DNA of 64,000 bases from Verrucomicrobiota bacterium (lineage in GTDB: Bacteria; Verrucomicrobiota; Verrucomicrobiia; Opitutales; Opitutaceae): NCBI GenBank assembly GCA_030601755.1, contig JAUWBF010000004.1, positions 1 through 64,000 on the forward strand. The letters are read 5' to 3'. A program made the translations under genes and the position numbers. How positions within the stretch are numbered: the stretch's first letter is position 1; every line of letters starts with the position of its first letter. Below, piece after piece: positions 16,972 through 25,292 of this stretch. Under the pieces are notes generated by a model. It did no database searches, was not told the origin of the DNA, and saw only the letters and a list, made by a program, of their open reading frames with translations.

Positions 16972-18276
16972 ATGACCCCCTCCACCTACCTTGAGCCCGC
17001 CCGCGAGTTGCCTGTGATCGACGAGGCCGACGTTGTCGTCGTCGGCGGCGGACCCGGCGGCCTCGGCGCCGCCATCGCGGCCGGTCGCGCCGGCGTGCGC
17101 ACCATTCTCATCGAGCGTTTCGGCACCTTTGGCGGCACCTGGACCGCCGGCATCCTGAGCGCGATCATGCCGTTCCCGTTCGTGCGCGGCCTGTTCAAGG
17201 AGCTGCACGAAAAACTCGCCGCCGACGGCGCTTGGCGCGGCTGGCACGCCGCCAACAACTACGGCGACGGCGGCACCTACGACAGCGAGGCCATCAAGGT
17301 TCTGCTGGACCGCATGGTCGTGGAGGCCGGCGTCGTGCCCTATTTTTTCACCGCGTTCTCCGACGTCGTGCGCGAGGGCGACCGCGTGACCGGCGTGATC
17401 GTCGAGTCCAAGGAGGGCCGCGCGGTCATCCGCGCGAAGCAGGTGATCGACTCCTCCGGCGACGGCGATTTGTGCGTGCGCGCCGGCGCGGAGTTTGAGC
17501 AGGGCCGCGGCGAGGACGGCGCGGTGCAGCCCATGACCATGATCTTCAAAATGGTCGGCGTGGACTCCGCGCGCGCCATCCGGGCCAAGCAGGCGGACCC
17601 CGACTTCACCAAGGCCTGGCAGGCCGCCAAGGCGGCCGGCGAGATCACCGTGCCGCGCGAGGACGTGCTCGCCGGCCCCAACCCGCGCGAGGGCGAGTGG
17701 AACTTCAACACCACGCGCATCGTCGGCAAGGACGGCACCAAGGTCCGCGACGTCAGCGACGCCATGATCGAGGGCCGCCGCCAGGTGGCCGAGGTCGCCG
17801 CGTTCATGCGCAAATACGTCGACGGTTTTCAGAACGCCATCGTCTCCGAGACCGCGCCGCACATCGGCGTGCGCGAGACACGCCGCATCCATTGCGACTA
17901 CAGCGTGACCAGCAAGGATGTCATCGAGGTCACGCCGTTCGAGGATTGCATCGCGCGCGGCAACTGGTTCATCGACATCCACAGCCCGACCGGCGAGGGC
18001 ACCGTGCGCATCCACCCGCCCGCGGGCAAGTGGTATGAGGTCCCCTACCGCAGCATCCGCCCGCAGGGCCTCGACAACGTGCTCATCGCCTCGCGTTGCA
18101 TCGACAGCTCGCACGAGGCCCACGCCGCCATCCGCATCACCCCGCAGGTCATGGCCATCGGCGAGGCCGCCGGACTCGCCGCCGCCACCTGTGTGAAGCA
18201 AAACCTCGCCTCCACCCGCGACGTCGACGTCAAGGCCCTCCGCGAGGAACTGCGCAAACGCGGTGCCTTCGTCTGA
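16972..18276 (+). CDS. FAD-dependent oxidoreductase (FAD_oxidored family)
   Basis: A 434-residue flavoprotein of the same family as the N-terminal half of the FAD-GH78 fusion. It has the dinucleotide fold ADVVVVGGGPGGLGAAIAAG, then ERFGTFGGTWTAG, IDSSGDGDLCVRAGAEF, GVRETRRIHCDY, and the closing FAD loop IASRCIDSSHEAHAAIRITP. These enzymes are frequent in Verrucomicrobiota and Planctomycetota polysaccharide loci; the substrate is unknown. Divergent from the AraC gene at 16017-16883. Start set at MTPSTYLEP. Confidence 0.92.
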   Translation: MTPSTYLEPARELPVIDEADVVVVGGGPGGLGAAIAAGRAGVRTILIERFGTFGGTWTAGILSAIMPFPFVRGLFKELHEKLAADGAWRGWHAANNYGDGGTYDSEAIKVLLDRMVVEAGVVPYFFTAFSDVVREGDRVTGVIVESKEGRAVIRAKQVIDSSGDGDLCVRAGAEFEQGRGEDGAVQPMTMIFKMVGVDSARAIRAKQADPDFTKAWQAAKAAGEITVPREDVLAGPNPREGEWNFNTTRIVGKDGTKVRDVSDAMIEGRRQVAEVAAFMRKYVDGFQNAIVSETAPHIGVRETRRIHCDYSVTSKDVIEVTPFEDCIARGNWFIDIHSPTGEGTVRIHPPAGKWYEVPYRSIRPQGLDNVLIASRCIDSSHEAHAAIRITPQVMAIGEAAGLAAATCVKQNLASTRDVDVKALREELRKRGAFV

Positions 18277-18298
18277 GGCTCGCGCAATCGCACCGGCC

Positions 18299-19198
18299 TC
18301 ACTTATCGGCCGGCGCGCCGATGAAGCCGCGCTCGCGCAGCCAGGCCGAGAGGTCAGCGGCCCAGCGATGTGGAGCCGACCCGTCGCGGATGCCCAGTCC
18401 GATGCCATGGCCGCCCTTCTCGTAAATGTGCAGCTCGAACGGCACGTGGTGGGTGCGCAACGCGGCGGCAAAAAGCATGGAATTTTCCATTTTCACACCA
18501 TTGTCCTCCCACGTGTGCCAGATGAAGCAGGGCGGGGTATGGTCGGTGACTTGCTTTTCATTGGAAAGCCCTTCGATCAGCTCGGGCGCGGGGTCTGCGC
18601 CAAGCAGGTTGTTGCGCGATCCCCGGTGAGTGAAGTCCCCCATGGTGATGACCGCGTAGCAGAGCACGCCGAGGTCGGGGCGCGAACTCAGGCGCTCGAC
18701 CGGGTCGGCGGCGTCGGGATCGCCCGCGTCAAAATGCGTGAGTATGGTCGAGGCGAGGTGACCGCCGGCGCTGGAGCCCATCACGCCGATACGCGACGGA
18801 TCGACGCGCCATTCGACGGCGTTGGCACGAACCAAGCGCACGGCGCGCGCCGCGTCGTTGAGCATGGCGGGATGACGGTAGCCCTTGGAGCCAAGCCGGT
18901 ATTTGACGACAAATGAGGCCACGCCCTGTTCGGTCAGCCAGCGGGCGTAGCCCTCGCCCTCGTGTTTCGCGAGACCGCCATAGCCACCACCGGGGAAGAT
19001 CACCATCGCCGCGCCCGAGGCCTTGTCGGCGGCCGGCGCGTAAAAGGTGAGCGTGGGAATGTCATGGTCCTCCATGCCCAAGGCACCGGTCGCGCCCTCC
19101 GGCCAAAGCGGCGTGGATAAGGGCGCGGCGACATCTTCGGCACGCATCACGGGGGCAAGACACAGGCACAGGGCGGCCACAAGCAGGCGGGGATTCAT
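18299..19198 (-). CDS. Secreted alpha/beta-hydrolase (acetylxylan-esterase-like)
   Basis: A 299-residue esterase with an N-terminal signal peptide (MNPRLLVAALCLCLAPVMRA). The oxyanion-hole region is VIFPGGGYGGLAKHEGEGYA, the nucleophile Ser is in GVMGSSAGGHLAS, and the catalytic His in YEKGGHGIGLG. This is the BD-FAE/Axe-type family linked to deacetylation of plant polysaccharides. It is convergent with the FAD-oxidoreductase gene, fitting the carbohydrate context. Confidence 0.9.
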   Translation of the reverse strand: MNPRLLVAALCLCLAPVMRAEDVAAPLSTPLWPEGATGALGMEDHDIPTLTFYAPAADKASGAAMVIFPGGGYGGLAKHEGEGYARWLTEQGVASFVVKYRLGSKGYRHPAMLNDAARAVRLVRANAVEWRVDPSRIGVMGSSAGGHLASTILTHFDAGDPDAADPVERLSSRPDLGVLCYAVITMGDFTHRGSRNNLLGADPAPELIEGLSNEKQVTDHTPPCFIWHTWEDNGVKMENSMLFAAALRTHHVPFELHIYEKGGHGIGLGIRDGSAPHRWAADLSAWLRERGFIGAPADK

Positions 19199-19298
19199 GG
19201 CAGCATGCATGCCGCGCCTGGCGCTCACCGCAAGCCGGGGCCGGCATGACCTCGATATTCATTTTGCAGCCGGTGGCTTTCTTTGCCGCGATGCCGCC

Positions 19299-19742
19299 AT
19301 GATCGTCCGTTTCGTCAAAAACCCGCCCGCCGCCCCCGCCGACACCCTCGTGTGCGTGCGGGATGACGGCTCCGAGTGGAGCGGCGACCTGTCGCGCGCC
19401 GGCGTGTTGCCCGTGCTCGCCGCGCGCCTCGTCGTCGAGTCGACGCTCGGCTGGACCGACGGCTGGTTCGGCACGCTCGCCCGCGGCGGCGAGCCCGACG
19501 ACACCACCACTGCGGCCCGCCAAAGCCGCCTGCTCGCCGCCCTCCTGCAGGCCGAGCAGTGGGGCGGCGCGTCCACGCCCGACGCCTTCCGCCAAAAACT
19601 CGAGGTCTCCTGCTCCGACGAAGGCGTGACCGCGCCCGCGCTCACCGACGACCAGCTCGCGCGCCTGCGCACGGAACTGCGCGCCTTCGGTGCCATCTGG
19701 CGCCCGCTTGTCGCGGGTCGCCACCACGACGTGCGCTGGTGA
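19299..19742 (+). CDS. Hypothetical protein, 147 aa
   Basis: No family recognised. MIVRFVKNPP opens a compact protein with a short basic beta segment (TLVCVRDDGSEWSGDLSRAG) and a helical C-terminal half rich in Ala/Leu/Arg. It lacks membrane segments and a signal peptide. Divergent from the esterase; the frame is open upstream to 19047, but those codons overlap the esterase signal sequence. Codon use matches the neighbourhood. Confidence 0.6.
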   Translation: MIVRFVKNPPAAPADTLVCVRDDGSEWSGDLSRAGVLPVLAARLVVESTLGWTDGWFGTLARGGEPDDTTTAARQSRLLAALLQAEQWGGASTPDAFRQKLEVSCSDEGVTAPALTDDQLARLRTELRAFGAIWRPLVAGRHHDVRW

Positions 19743-19754
19743 TCCGAGCGGGCT

Positions 19755-19855
19755 GGAGGAGGGGCCTTACGCCCCGATGTCGACCGCCCCCCCCGCAAAA
19801 GCGCCCGTCGCACGATCCAACGTCCAGCAGGTCGGGGCATAAAGTCCCCTGCTCC
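19755..19855. repeat. Imperfect inverted repeat, REP-like
   Basis: 19755-19777 (GGAGGAGGGGCCTTACGCCCCGA region) and 19832-19855 are near-complements around a C-rich loop; both carry a GGGGC..TA..G.CCCC core. They lie in the gap before the GbsR-like gene and could act as a terminator-like or REP-type element. Confidence 0.35.
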
Positions 19856-19894
19856 ACGACCAAGCCGTAGAAAAACGGCTCGACAATATCCTAT

Positions 19895-19912
19895 TTTCAG
19901 TAATTACTGAAA
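19895..19912. promoter_or_regulatory. Perfect 18-bp palindrome before the GbsR-like gene
   Basis: TTTCAGTAATTACTGAAA ends two bases before the ATG at 19915, where a ribosome site would normally be. A 14-of-18 match lies at 20507-20524 before the next gene. It is probably the operator of the GbsR/MarR-like protein (autoregulation). Confidence 0.7.
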
Positions 19913-19914
19913 TT

Positions 19915-20433
19915 ATGACCAAGGCCGAACGTTTCCAGCAGACCCGCGAACGCTTCATCACCCAGTGGGGCGCGCTCGGCACGCAGTGGGGCATCAACCG
20001 CACCATGGCCATGGTCCACGCCCTGCTCCTCGTCTCGCCCGAGCCGCTCACCACCGACGAGGTCATGGAGCAGCTTCAGGTCAGTCGCGGCAACGCCAAC
20101 ACCAACCTGCGCGAGCTCGTCGCCTGGGGGCTCATCCGCATCGTGCCGCGCAAGGGCGACCGCCGCGACTTCTACGAGGCCGAGAAAGACACCTGGAAGA
20201 TGTTCTGCACGATCGCGCGCGAACGGAAACGCCGCGAAACCGAGCCCGCCCTCGCCCTCCTTCACGAGTGCGCGGCCGAGACCGAGGACATCGCCTCCGC
20301 CGAGGCCAGGGAGTTCAACGCCCGCGTCTCCGACCTCGCCGACTTCGTCTCCCTCGCCAACACCGTCATGGACAAGGTCGCCTCCGCCAAGGACAGCTCC
20401 ATCGCGCCGAAGGTGCTCAAGTTCCTCGGCTGA
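19915..20433 (+). CDS. GbsR/MarR-like transcriptional regulator
   Basis: A 172-residue winged-helix repressor of the GbsR type: FITQWGALGTQWGINRTMAM opens the fold, LTTDEVMEQLQVSRGNANTN is the HTH and GLIRIVPRKGDRRDFYEAEK the wing. A helical C-terminal dimer domain follows. In Bacillus GbsR senses choline; here the downstream genes are two membrane proteins and a desaturase, so a membrane-lipid cue is a reasonable guess. The start sits at a perfect palindrome and has no visible ribosome site. Confidence 0.9.
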   Translation: MTKAERFQQTRERFITQWGALGTQWGINRTMAMVHALLLVSPEPLTTDEVMEQLQVSRGNANTNLRELVAWGLIRIVPRKGDRRDFYEAEKDTWKMFCTIARERKRRETEPALALLHECAAETEDIASAEAREFNARVSDLADFVSLANTVMDKVASAKDSSIAPKVLKFLG

Positions 20434-20506
20434 CGCCGGAAACCCACCACGCCGATCCAAGGCAACCCGCCCTCCGCCATCTCCAAACCAATCTCACGCC
20501 CCTTAT

Positions 20507-20524
20507 TTTCAATTTTTCCTGAAA
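20507..20524. promoter_or_regulatory. Second GbsR-type site
   Basis: TTTCAATTTTTCCTGAAA keeps both arms (TTTCA and TGAAA) of the 19895-19912 palindrome with the same spacing. It lies 12 bases before the start at 20537 and suggests separate control of the membrane-protein/desaturase genes. Confidence 0.55.
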
Positions 20525-20536
20525 CTACCAAATAAT

Positions 20537-20911
20537 ATGAACACAACCATCATCACCTACGCCCTCTATCTCGCGATCAGCCTGACGCTAACCGTATGGG
20601 TTGCCCGCACGCTGCATCGCAACGGGCGTCCGTTTCTGGTCGCGAGCTTTCACGGCGACGAGCGCCTGGCCGACGCGGTCAACCACCTGCTGGTCGTCGG
20701 CTTCTACCTGCTGAACTTCGGCTACATCAGCTTCAACCTGAAGGTCGGTCTCAAGCCCGCCGACCCCGCCGCCATCTTCGAGGTGCTCGGCACAAAGATC
20801 GGCGGGGTGCTGCTGGTCCTCGGCGCGATGCACTTCGCGAATCTGGTCATCTTCAACCGCCTCCACCGCAAACCCGCTCCGCCGCCCCTGCCCGCGGCCA
20901 CCACCCGATGA
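20537..20911 (+). CDS. Hypothetical membrane protein, 124 aa
   Basis: Three predicted membrane helices (about 5-22, 48-65 and 85-105) separated by short polar loops. A conserved-looking segment (FHGDERLADAVNHLLVVGFY) precedes helix two. No named family recognised. It overlaps the next start by ATGA and follows a GbsR-like operator, so it belongs to the desaturase operon. Confidence 0.75.
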   Translation: MNTTIITYALYLAISLTLTVWVARTLHRNGRPFLVASFHGDERLADAVNHLLVVGFYLLNFGYISFNLKVGLKPADPAAIFEVLGTKIGGVLLVLGAMHFANLVIFNRLHRKPAPPPLPAATTR

Positions 20912-21291
20912 AAAACTTCCTGCTAAGATTCCTGCTGCCGCCGGCCTACGCGGTTACGATTATCGCAACCATCGGGGTTTTTAGGGACGGCAATGTTGAA
21001 TATCTGCCCGCGGTTGTCGTCATGTTCCTCCCCTTTGCCTATGTCTTCGCTGGTCTGCCTGCGGGAGTGTTCGCGTTGATCATGGGAAGACTACAGCATC
21101 GCGGTTTTCGTCACGGAGGAGTGCGCCTGTTAACGGCAATGATTCTAGGAACAGGTGCGGGTCTTGTGATCGGGTTGATTCTCGCAGGGCCAGGAAACCT
21201 GGCGGTGTTTGTTCCTCTCGGCTTCGCCACCGGTCTGCTTGTCGAGCTGACCGTCGTCCTCACCGAAAACCGCAACCCCACCCGACCATGA
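20908..21291 (+). CDS. Hypothetical membrane protein, 127 aa
   Basis: Four hydrophobic segments (about 5-25, 34-60, 73-95 and 98-115) with little soluble sequence and no recognised family. Its base composition is somewhat lower in GC than both neighbours. ATGA overlaps join it to the preceding membrane protein and to the desaturase. Confidence 0.7.
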   Translation: MKNFLLRFLLPPAYAVTIIATIGVFRDGNVEYLPAVVVMFLPFAYVFAGLPAGVFALIMGRLQHRGFRHGGVRLLTAMILGTGAGLVIGLILAGPGNLAVFVPLGFATGLLVELTVVLTENRNPTRP

Positions 21292-22217
21292 GCACCGTCC
21301 ATCGCATGCAACCGCAAGGGCCGGAGACCAATCCCGTCGAGGGCACCGTCCGTTGGAGTCCGGTCAAGTCGATCTGGTTCTCCACGTTCCTCGTCGTGGC
21401 CGTGGTCGGCGGTTATTACACGTTCAGTCTGGACGCGGTGCTGGTCGGGTTCGTCACGACCGTGGTCACGCTCTGCCTCGGCCACACCATCGGGCTGCAT
21501 CGTTTGCTGATCCATCGCAGCTTCGAGTGCCCGCGTTGGCTGGAACGGCTGCTCGTGCACCTCGGCACGCTCGTCGGCATGGGCGGGCCGATGCAGATGC
21601 TCTACCTGCACGACATCCGTGACTGGGCGCAGCGGCATCCGCGCTGCCACTCGTTTTTCATTCATCGTCACGCCATGTGGAAGGACTTCCTGTGGCAGTT
21701 GCACGGCACGATCGAGCTCGCGCATCCGCCGCGCTTCGTCATCGAGCCGCGGGTGGCGGACGATCCCGTGCACCGCTTCATCCAACGCACCTGGATGCTG
21801 CAACAAGTGCCGCTGGCCGCGCTCCTCTTCGCGCTCGGCGGGCTGCCGTGGGTGGTTTGGGGCGTGGCGGTGCGGATCACGGTGTCGCTCATCGGACACT
21901 GGCTGGTCGGCTATCTGGCGCACAACCGCGGCGCGCGTGACTGGCAGCTGGAGGGCCACGCGGTGCAGGGTTACAACCTCGGCGGACTCGGCATGCTCGC
22001 GATGGGCGAAGGATGGCACAACAACCACCACGCGTTCCCCGAGTCGGCGCGACTGGGCTTGGAGCGGGGGCAGTTTGATCTCGGCTGGTGCGCGCTGCAG
22101 GCGCTGCAACGGCTGGGCCTTGCTTGGAATCTTCGGCAGCCCGCCGACCTGCCGCCCCGGCCGGAGTTGAGCCGACTCGACGGGCAAACGCCGGCGGGCG
22201 GGGCCGGCTCCGTTTGA
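21288..22217 (+). CDS. Fatty-acid (acyl-CoA type) desaturase
   Basis: A 309-residue membrane di-iron desaturase. Histidine boxes: HTIGLH (H66/H71), a second box around HDIRDWAQRHPRCH (H108, H117, H121), and HNNHH (H244/H247/H248). The usual second box HDWVRDHRxHH-type is altered here, with the residues spread out. Four membrane helices frame the boxes. It would introduce a double bond into acyl chains to adjust membrane fluidity. Last gene of the operon controlled by the GbsR-like regulator. Confidence 0.88.
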   Translation: MSTVHRMQPQGPETNPVEGTVRWSPVKSIWFSTFLVVAVVGGYYTFSLDAVLVGFVTTVVTLCLGHTIGLHRLLIHRSFECPRWLERLLVHLGTLVGMGGPMQMLYLHDIRDWAQRHPRCHSFFIHRHAMWKDFLWQLHGTIELAHPPRFVIEPRVADDPVHRFIQRTWMLQQVPLAALLFALGGLPWVVWGVAVRITVSLIGHWLVGYLAHNRGARDWQLEGHAVQGYNLGGLGMLAMGEGWHNNHHAFPESARLGLERGQFDLGWCALQALQRLGLAWNLRQPADLPPRPELSRLDGQTPAGGAGSV

Positions 22218-22229
22218 GCACGCGGTGCG

Positions 22230-22327
22230 GTAGGGGCCTAGCTCGCGAGGCCCATTGAGCGCGGCCAGAAAAATGGCCGGTTCTGTCAGGTCTGACGTCG
22301 AACGGGCCTCGCGAGCGAGGCCCCTAC
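22230..22327. repeat. REP-like nested inverted repeat
   Basis: Outer arms 22230-22253 and 22304-22327 are near-perfect complements (one extra A on the left side) and each is itself palindromic around CTCGCGAG. The interior carries two smaller hairpins: CGGCCA/TGGCCG (22262-22279) and GTCAG/CTGAC. It lies between the desaturase and the TrmH-type gene and looks like a mobile palindromic unit or an mRNA-stabilising structure. Confidence 0.65.
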
Positions 22328-22396
22328 AAGACGATCCGCAGGACGTGATGCAGGCACGGCTTGCGGACCGGCACGCGGACGTCTCCCATTGCTCCC

Positions 22397-23134
22397 ATGT
22401 TGACCAAGGCCCAGCTCCAGCGTCTGCGCTCGCTTCGCGAAAAGAAACACCGCGAGGCCGAGGGACTCTACGTGGTCGAAAACCCCAAGGTCGTGGCCGA
22501 GCTGCTGGCCGCCGGAGTCGCCTTTGCCGAACTCTACGCGACCGACGCGTGGCGCGCGCCGGCCAGCACCAAGCTGAAGCCCAGCGTCATCACCGCCGAC
22601 GAGATGACGCGCATCAGCCATTTCCCGACCCCGTCGGCGGTGTTCGCGGTGGGACGCATCTCGCGGGCGGCGTTGCCGGCGGGCGCGCTGGCGCGGGGAC
22701 TGACGCTCGCGCTCGATAACATCCAGGACCCGGGCAACGTCGGCACGTTGCTGCGCATCGCGGACTGGTTCGCGTTTGACCGCGTGGTTTTGTCGCCGGA
22801 GTGCGCGGACCTGTTTTCCCAAAAGGTCATCAACGCCAGCATGGGCTCCTTCGCCCGCGTGCAGACGTTCACGGTCGACCTGCCGGCAACGCTCGCCGAT
22901 GCCGGCGCGCCCGTGCTGGGCTGCGACCTCGGCGGCGACGACGTGCACGATCTCGGCAAACTGGAAAACGCCGTGGTCGTGATCGGCAGCGAGGGCCGCG
23001 GCCTGTCGACGGACGTCCGGCGGTTTGTCACTTATTACGTGACAATTCCCAAATACGGCGGCGCGGAGTCGCTCAACGCCGGCGTCGCCGCCGCCATCGT
23101 GTGCGATAACCTGCGCCGCGCACTCGGGCGGTAA
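22397..23134 (+). CDS. TrmH/SpoU-type RNA 2'-O-methyltransferase
   Basis: A 245-residue SPOUT methyltransferase. The N-terminal substrate-binding part (REKKHREAEGLYVVENPKVV) is followed by the knotted catalytic domain: motif 1 LALDNIQDPGNVGTLLRIAD with the catalytic Asn/Arg, motif 2 VVIGSEGRGL, and motif 3 IPKYGGAESLNAGVAAAIV. It methylates tRNA or rRNA ribose using S-adenosylmethionine; the target base cannot be told from the sequence. Start chosen at MLTKAQLQ. Confidence 0.92.
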   Translation: MLTKAQLQRLRSLREKKHREAEGLYVVENPKVVAELLAAGVAFAELYATDAWRAPASTKLKPSVITADEMTRISHFPTPSAVFAVGRISRAALPAGALARGLTLALDNIQDPGNVGTLLRIADWFAFDRVVLSPECADLFSQKVINASMGSFARVQTFTVDLPATLADAGAPVLGCDLGGDDVHDLGKLENAVVVIGSEGRGLSTDVRRFVTYYVTIPKYGGAESLNAGVAAAIVCDNLRRALGR

Positions 23135-23242
23135 CGCGGCAAGGCGTAAGGGTGGATCGCGGCCTCAGGACGCAAGGACGGCGCAGTCGCCGCGATCAAG
23201 CGCGCCAGAAACATAGCGCTCCACCCCAAAGCGCCGCGCGCC

Positions 23243-24241
23243 TCAGAACACGTAGCCGAGCGTTGTGAACACGCGGTGGTCGGAGCGGCCGGAGGCCACC
23301 GGGCGGATCGCCTCGAACTCGTATTCATAACGCAGGTTCGCGGTGACGTGGTCGGTGATCTGGCCGGTGAGCACCGAGTTGGCGCGCAGGCGGTAGTCGG
23401 TCATGTCCTCGGGCTTGAAGAGGTAGCTCGCATTGTTGGTGAAGGTCACGCGGTCGACGATCTTCCACGAGAGTTCGTGTGAGATGTCGCCAAGGATCTT
23501 GAAGCCGCTCTGGCCGAGGGTGGGCTCTGAGTATTGCAACGCGAGGCCGGGACCGATCGCGTAACGCAGGGCCGGGGTGTCGATCAGCGTGTAGCTGAAG
23601 CCCGCGATGTCCTCGAACTGGTTGGAAATGTCCTTCAGGTAGTCGTAGCTGTAGCTGAGGGTGTTGCGCACCGCCAGCCGGCCGCGGAACTGCTCGCGAA
23701 GGTTGAAGTTCACGTCGAGCTTGTCGGTGTTTCGCACCGAGTCCTGCTCGCCGTAGAGGTAGCGCACCATGAGGGACTGGCTGCCGGTGTCGGTGTCGCG
23801 CACGACCTCGCCGCGCAGGTAGGTGGAGTGCGTCGAGACGAGCGAACCGCGGGCTTGGTAACTGTAGCCGGCCTCGAGCGAGCGGCGCCAGCGGGCCGAG
23901 GGCTTGGCGGCGGGTTGTTCGGCGACGACCGCGGGGGCGGGTTCGACGGGCACGGGGTCGGCCTTGACCCAACCCGGGGCCTGCGCGGCGGGCTCGGCGG
24001 TGACGGGCGGCACGGCGACCAGGTCGGCGCCAGCCTTGGGCACGCGCAGCTCGCCGAGACCTTGGGAACGGAAAGTCCACTCGGTGTCACTCTCGGCGAC
24101 GAGCGAGCCGAGCAGGGTCTCGCCGGTGGCGAGCTCAAGCCGGTGCGTGGGCTGGGTCTGGGCCGAGGCCGCGATGGCGCCGGTGGTCAAAAAAAGGCCC
24201 GCCAGCCAAAGCCGGCGGACCGCGAAGGTCGTGATGGACAT
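23243..24241 (-). CDS. DUF481-family outer-membrane protein (YdiY-like)
   Basis: A 332-residue protein with a signal peptide (to about ASAQ, 27). A short SH3-like stretch (LELATGETLLGSLVAESD), a Pro/Ala-rich linker (70-120) and a DUF481 beta-barrel (about 122-332) follow. The C-terminus GYVF ends in Phe, the Bam signature. The role is unknown; relatives respond to acid or salt stress. Follows the next barrel gene on the same strand after 28 bases, so the two are probably cotranscribed. Confidence 0.88.
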   Translation of the reverse strand: MSITTFAVRRLWLAGLFLTTGAIAASAQTQPTHRLELATGETLLGSLVAESDTEWTFRSQGLGELRVPKAGADLVAVPPVTAEPAAQAPGWVKADPVPVEPAPAVVAEQPAAKPSARWRRSLEAGYSYQARGSLVSTHSTYLRGEVVRDTDTGSQSLMVRYLYGEQDSVRNTDKLDVNFNLREQFRGRLAVRNTLSYSYDYLKDISNQFEDIAGFSYTLIDTPALRYAIGPGLALQYSEPTLGQSGFKILGDISHELSWKIVDRVTFTNNASYLFKPEDMTDYRLRANSVLTGQITDHVTANLRYEYEFEAIRPVASGRSDHRVFTTLGYVF

Positions 24242-24269
24242 AGGTTGCGGTTAAGAAAAACGCCTCGCC

Positions 24270-25205
24270 TCAGAACGACCAGGTGGAGCCGAGCAGGCCG
24301 CGGCTGGAGCTGTAGCCGCCGTTGCCGGTCTCGCGCACGAAGGAGAAGCGCAGGCTGCGGCTCTTGGTGAGCTGGTAGGCGGCGGTGACGCCGTAGCCCT
24401 GGTAGGAGTCGACCTGCATGTCGTTGAGCGCTTGGGTGTCGGTCACGTAGACACCAAAGGTCCAGCGGTCCAGCATGCGGTAGAGTTGCAGGCCGTTGAC
24501 GAGCGTCTGCTGGTCGTCGCGCACGGGGTCGGGGTAGTTCTTGATGCCGTTGTTCCAGGCGAAGGAGACGGAGTTGCCCATGTTGACGACCCAGCCCGGC
24601 GAGAACTGCCAGGCGAACGAGCTGGAGAGGCCGGTGTTGAACACCCAGCTGCCGAGCTTGAGGTCGGTGGAGTCACGGTAGAACAAGCCGGCGGACGGGG
24701 TGATCTTCCAGCGATAGGGCACGTTGTCCTTCTTGAGGAAGGCCTGCCAGGCGTAGCCGGCGTTCAGGCCGATGCCGTAGACTTGCGCGTCATCGGTGAT
24801 CAACACGTCATCGAAGACCACCGCGGAGAGCGGGATGGTCACCTGCAACGTGCCGCGCTCGGTCATGCGACGGCTGTAGGGGATCTTGACGGTATAGATC
24901 TCGCCCTCCTGACCGTCCAAATTGAACGAGCCGCCGCCTACCTCGATGTCGATCGACTGCGCGGGTGGCGCGGTCTCGGTGGACCCGGAAATACCCGCGG
25001 TCTGCACCGAAGCGGTCTCGTCGGTGCCAAACTCGCGGGTCAACTCGTCGGCGCTGAACTGGCCGCCGGATTCAAACGCGAGCATCGAGGCGTCGCCGGC
25101 CGCCGAGAACGGCGCATCCTCGTAATAAGAGAAGCCAAGAAGTGTCGTGGCCGACACTCCGAACATCACGATCCAAGCCGCCGTCGTCCGATTGAACGTT
25201 TTCAT
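24270..25205 (-). CDS. Outer-membrane beta-barrel protein of unknown family
   Basis: A 311-residue protein with an N-terminal hydrophobic signal (AAWIVMFGVSATTLLG). Residues 30-90 are polar and low in structure; from about 100 the sequence alternates like a beta-barrel (TLQVTIPLSAVVFDD, YGIGLNAGYAWQ, GVTAAYQLTKSRSLRFSFVR) and ends in STWSF. It resembles a DUF3187- or porin-type barrel but no family is certain. Divergent from the AsmA-like gene. Confidence 0.7.
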   Translation of the reverse strand: MKTFNRTTAAWIVMFGVSATTLLGFSYYEDAPFSAAGDASMLAFESGGQFSADELTREFGTDETASVQTAGISGSTETAPPAQSIDIEVGGGSFNLDGQEGEIYTVKIPYSRRMTERGTLQVTIPLSAVVFDDVLITDDAQVYGIGLNAGYAWQAFLKKDNVPYRWKITPSAGLFYRDSTDLKLGSWVFNTGLSSSFAWQFSPGWVVNMGNSVSFAWNNGIKNYPDPVRDDQQTLVNGLQLYRMLDRWTFGVYVTDTQALNDMQVDSYQGYGVTAAYQLTKSRSLRFSFVRETGNGGYSSSRGLLGSTWSF

Positions 25206-25292
25206 GAGAGAGGTATTTTATCAGTTTTTAACATTTGCGGGATTAGGAGGGCTTGCCATACCGGTCAATAACTACCTGCAAACCAACTGCTT

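Noticed and set aside
16675-18471. 598-codon antisense frame across the FAD-oxidoreductase
   Set aside because: Repetitive Gly/Val/Asp-rich antisense of a real flavoprotein; no domain resemblance.
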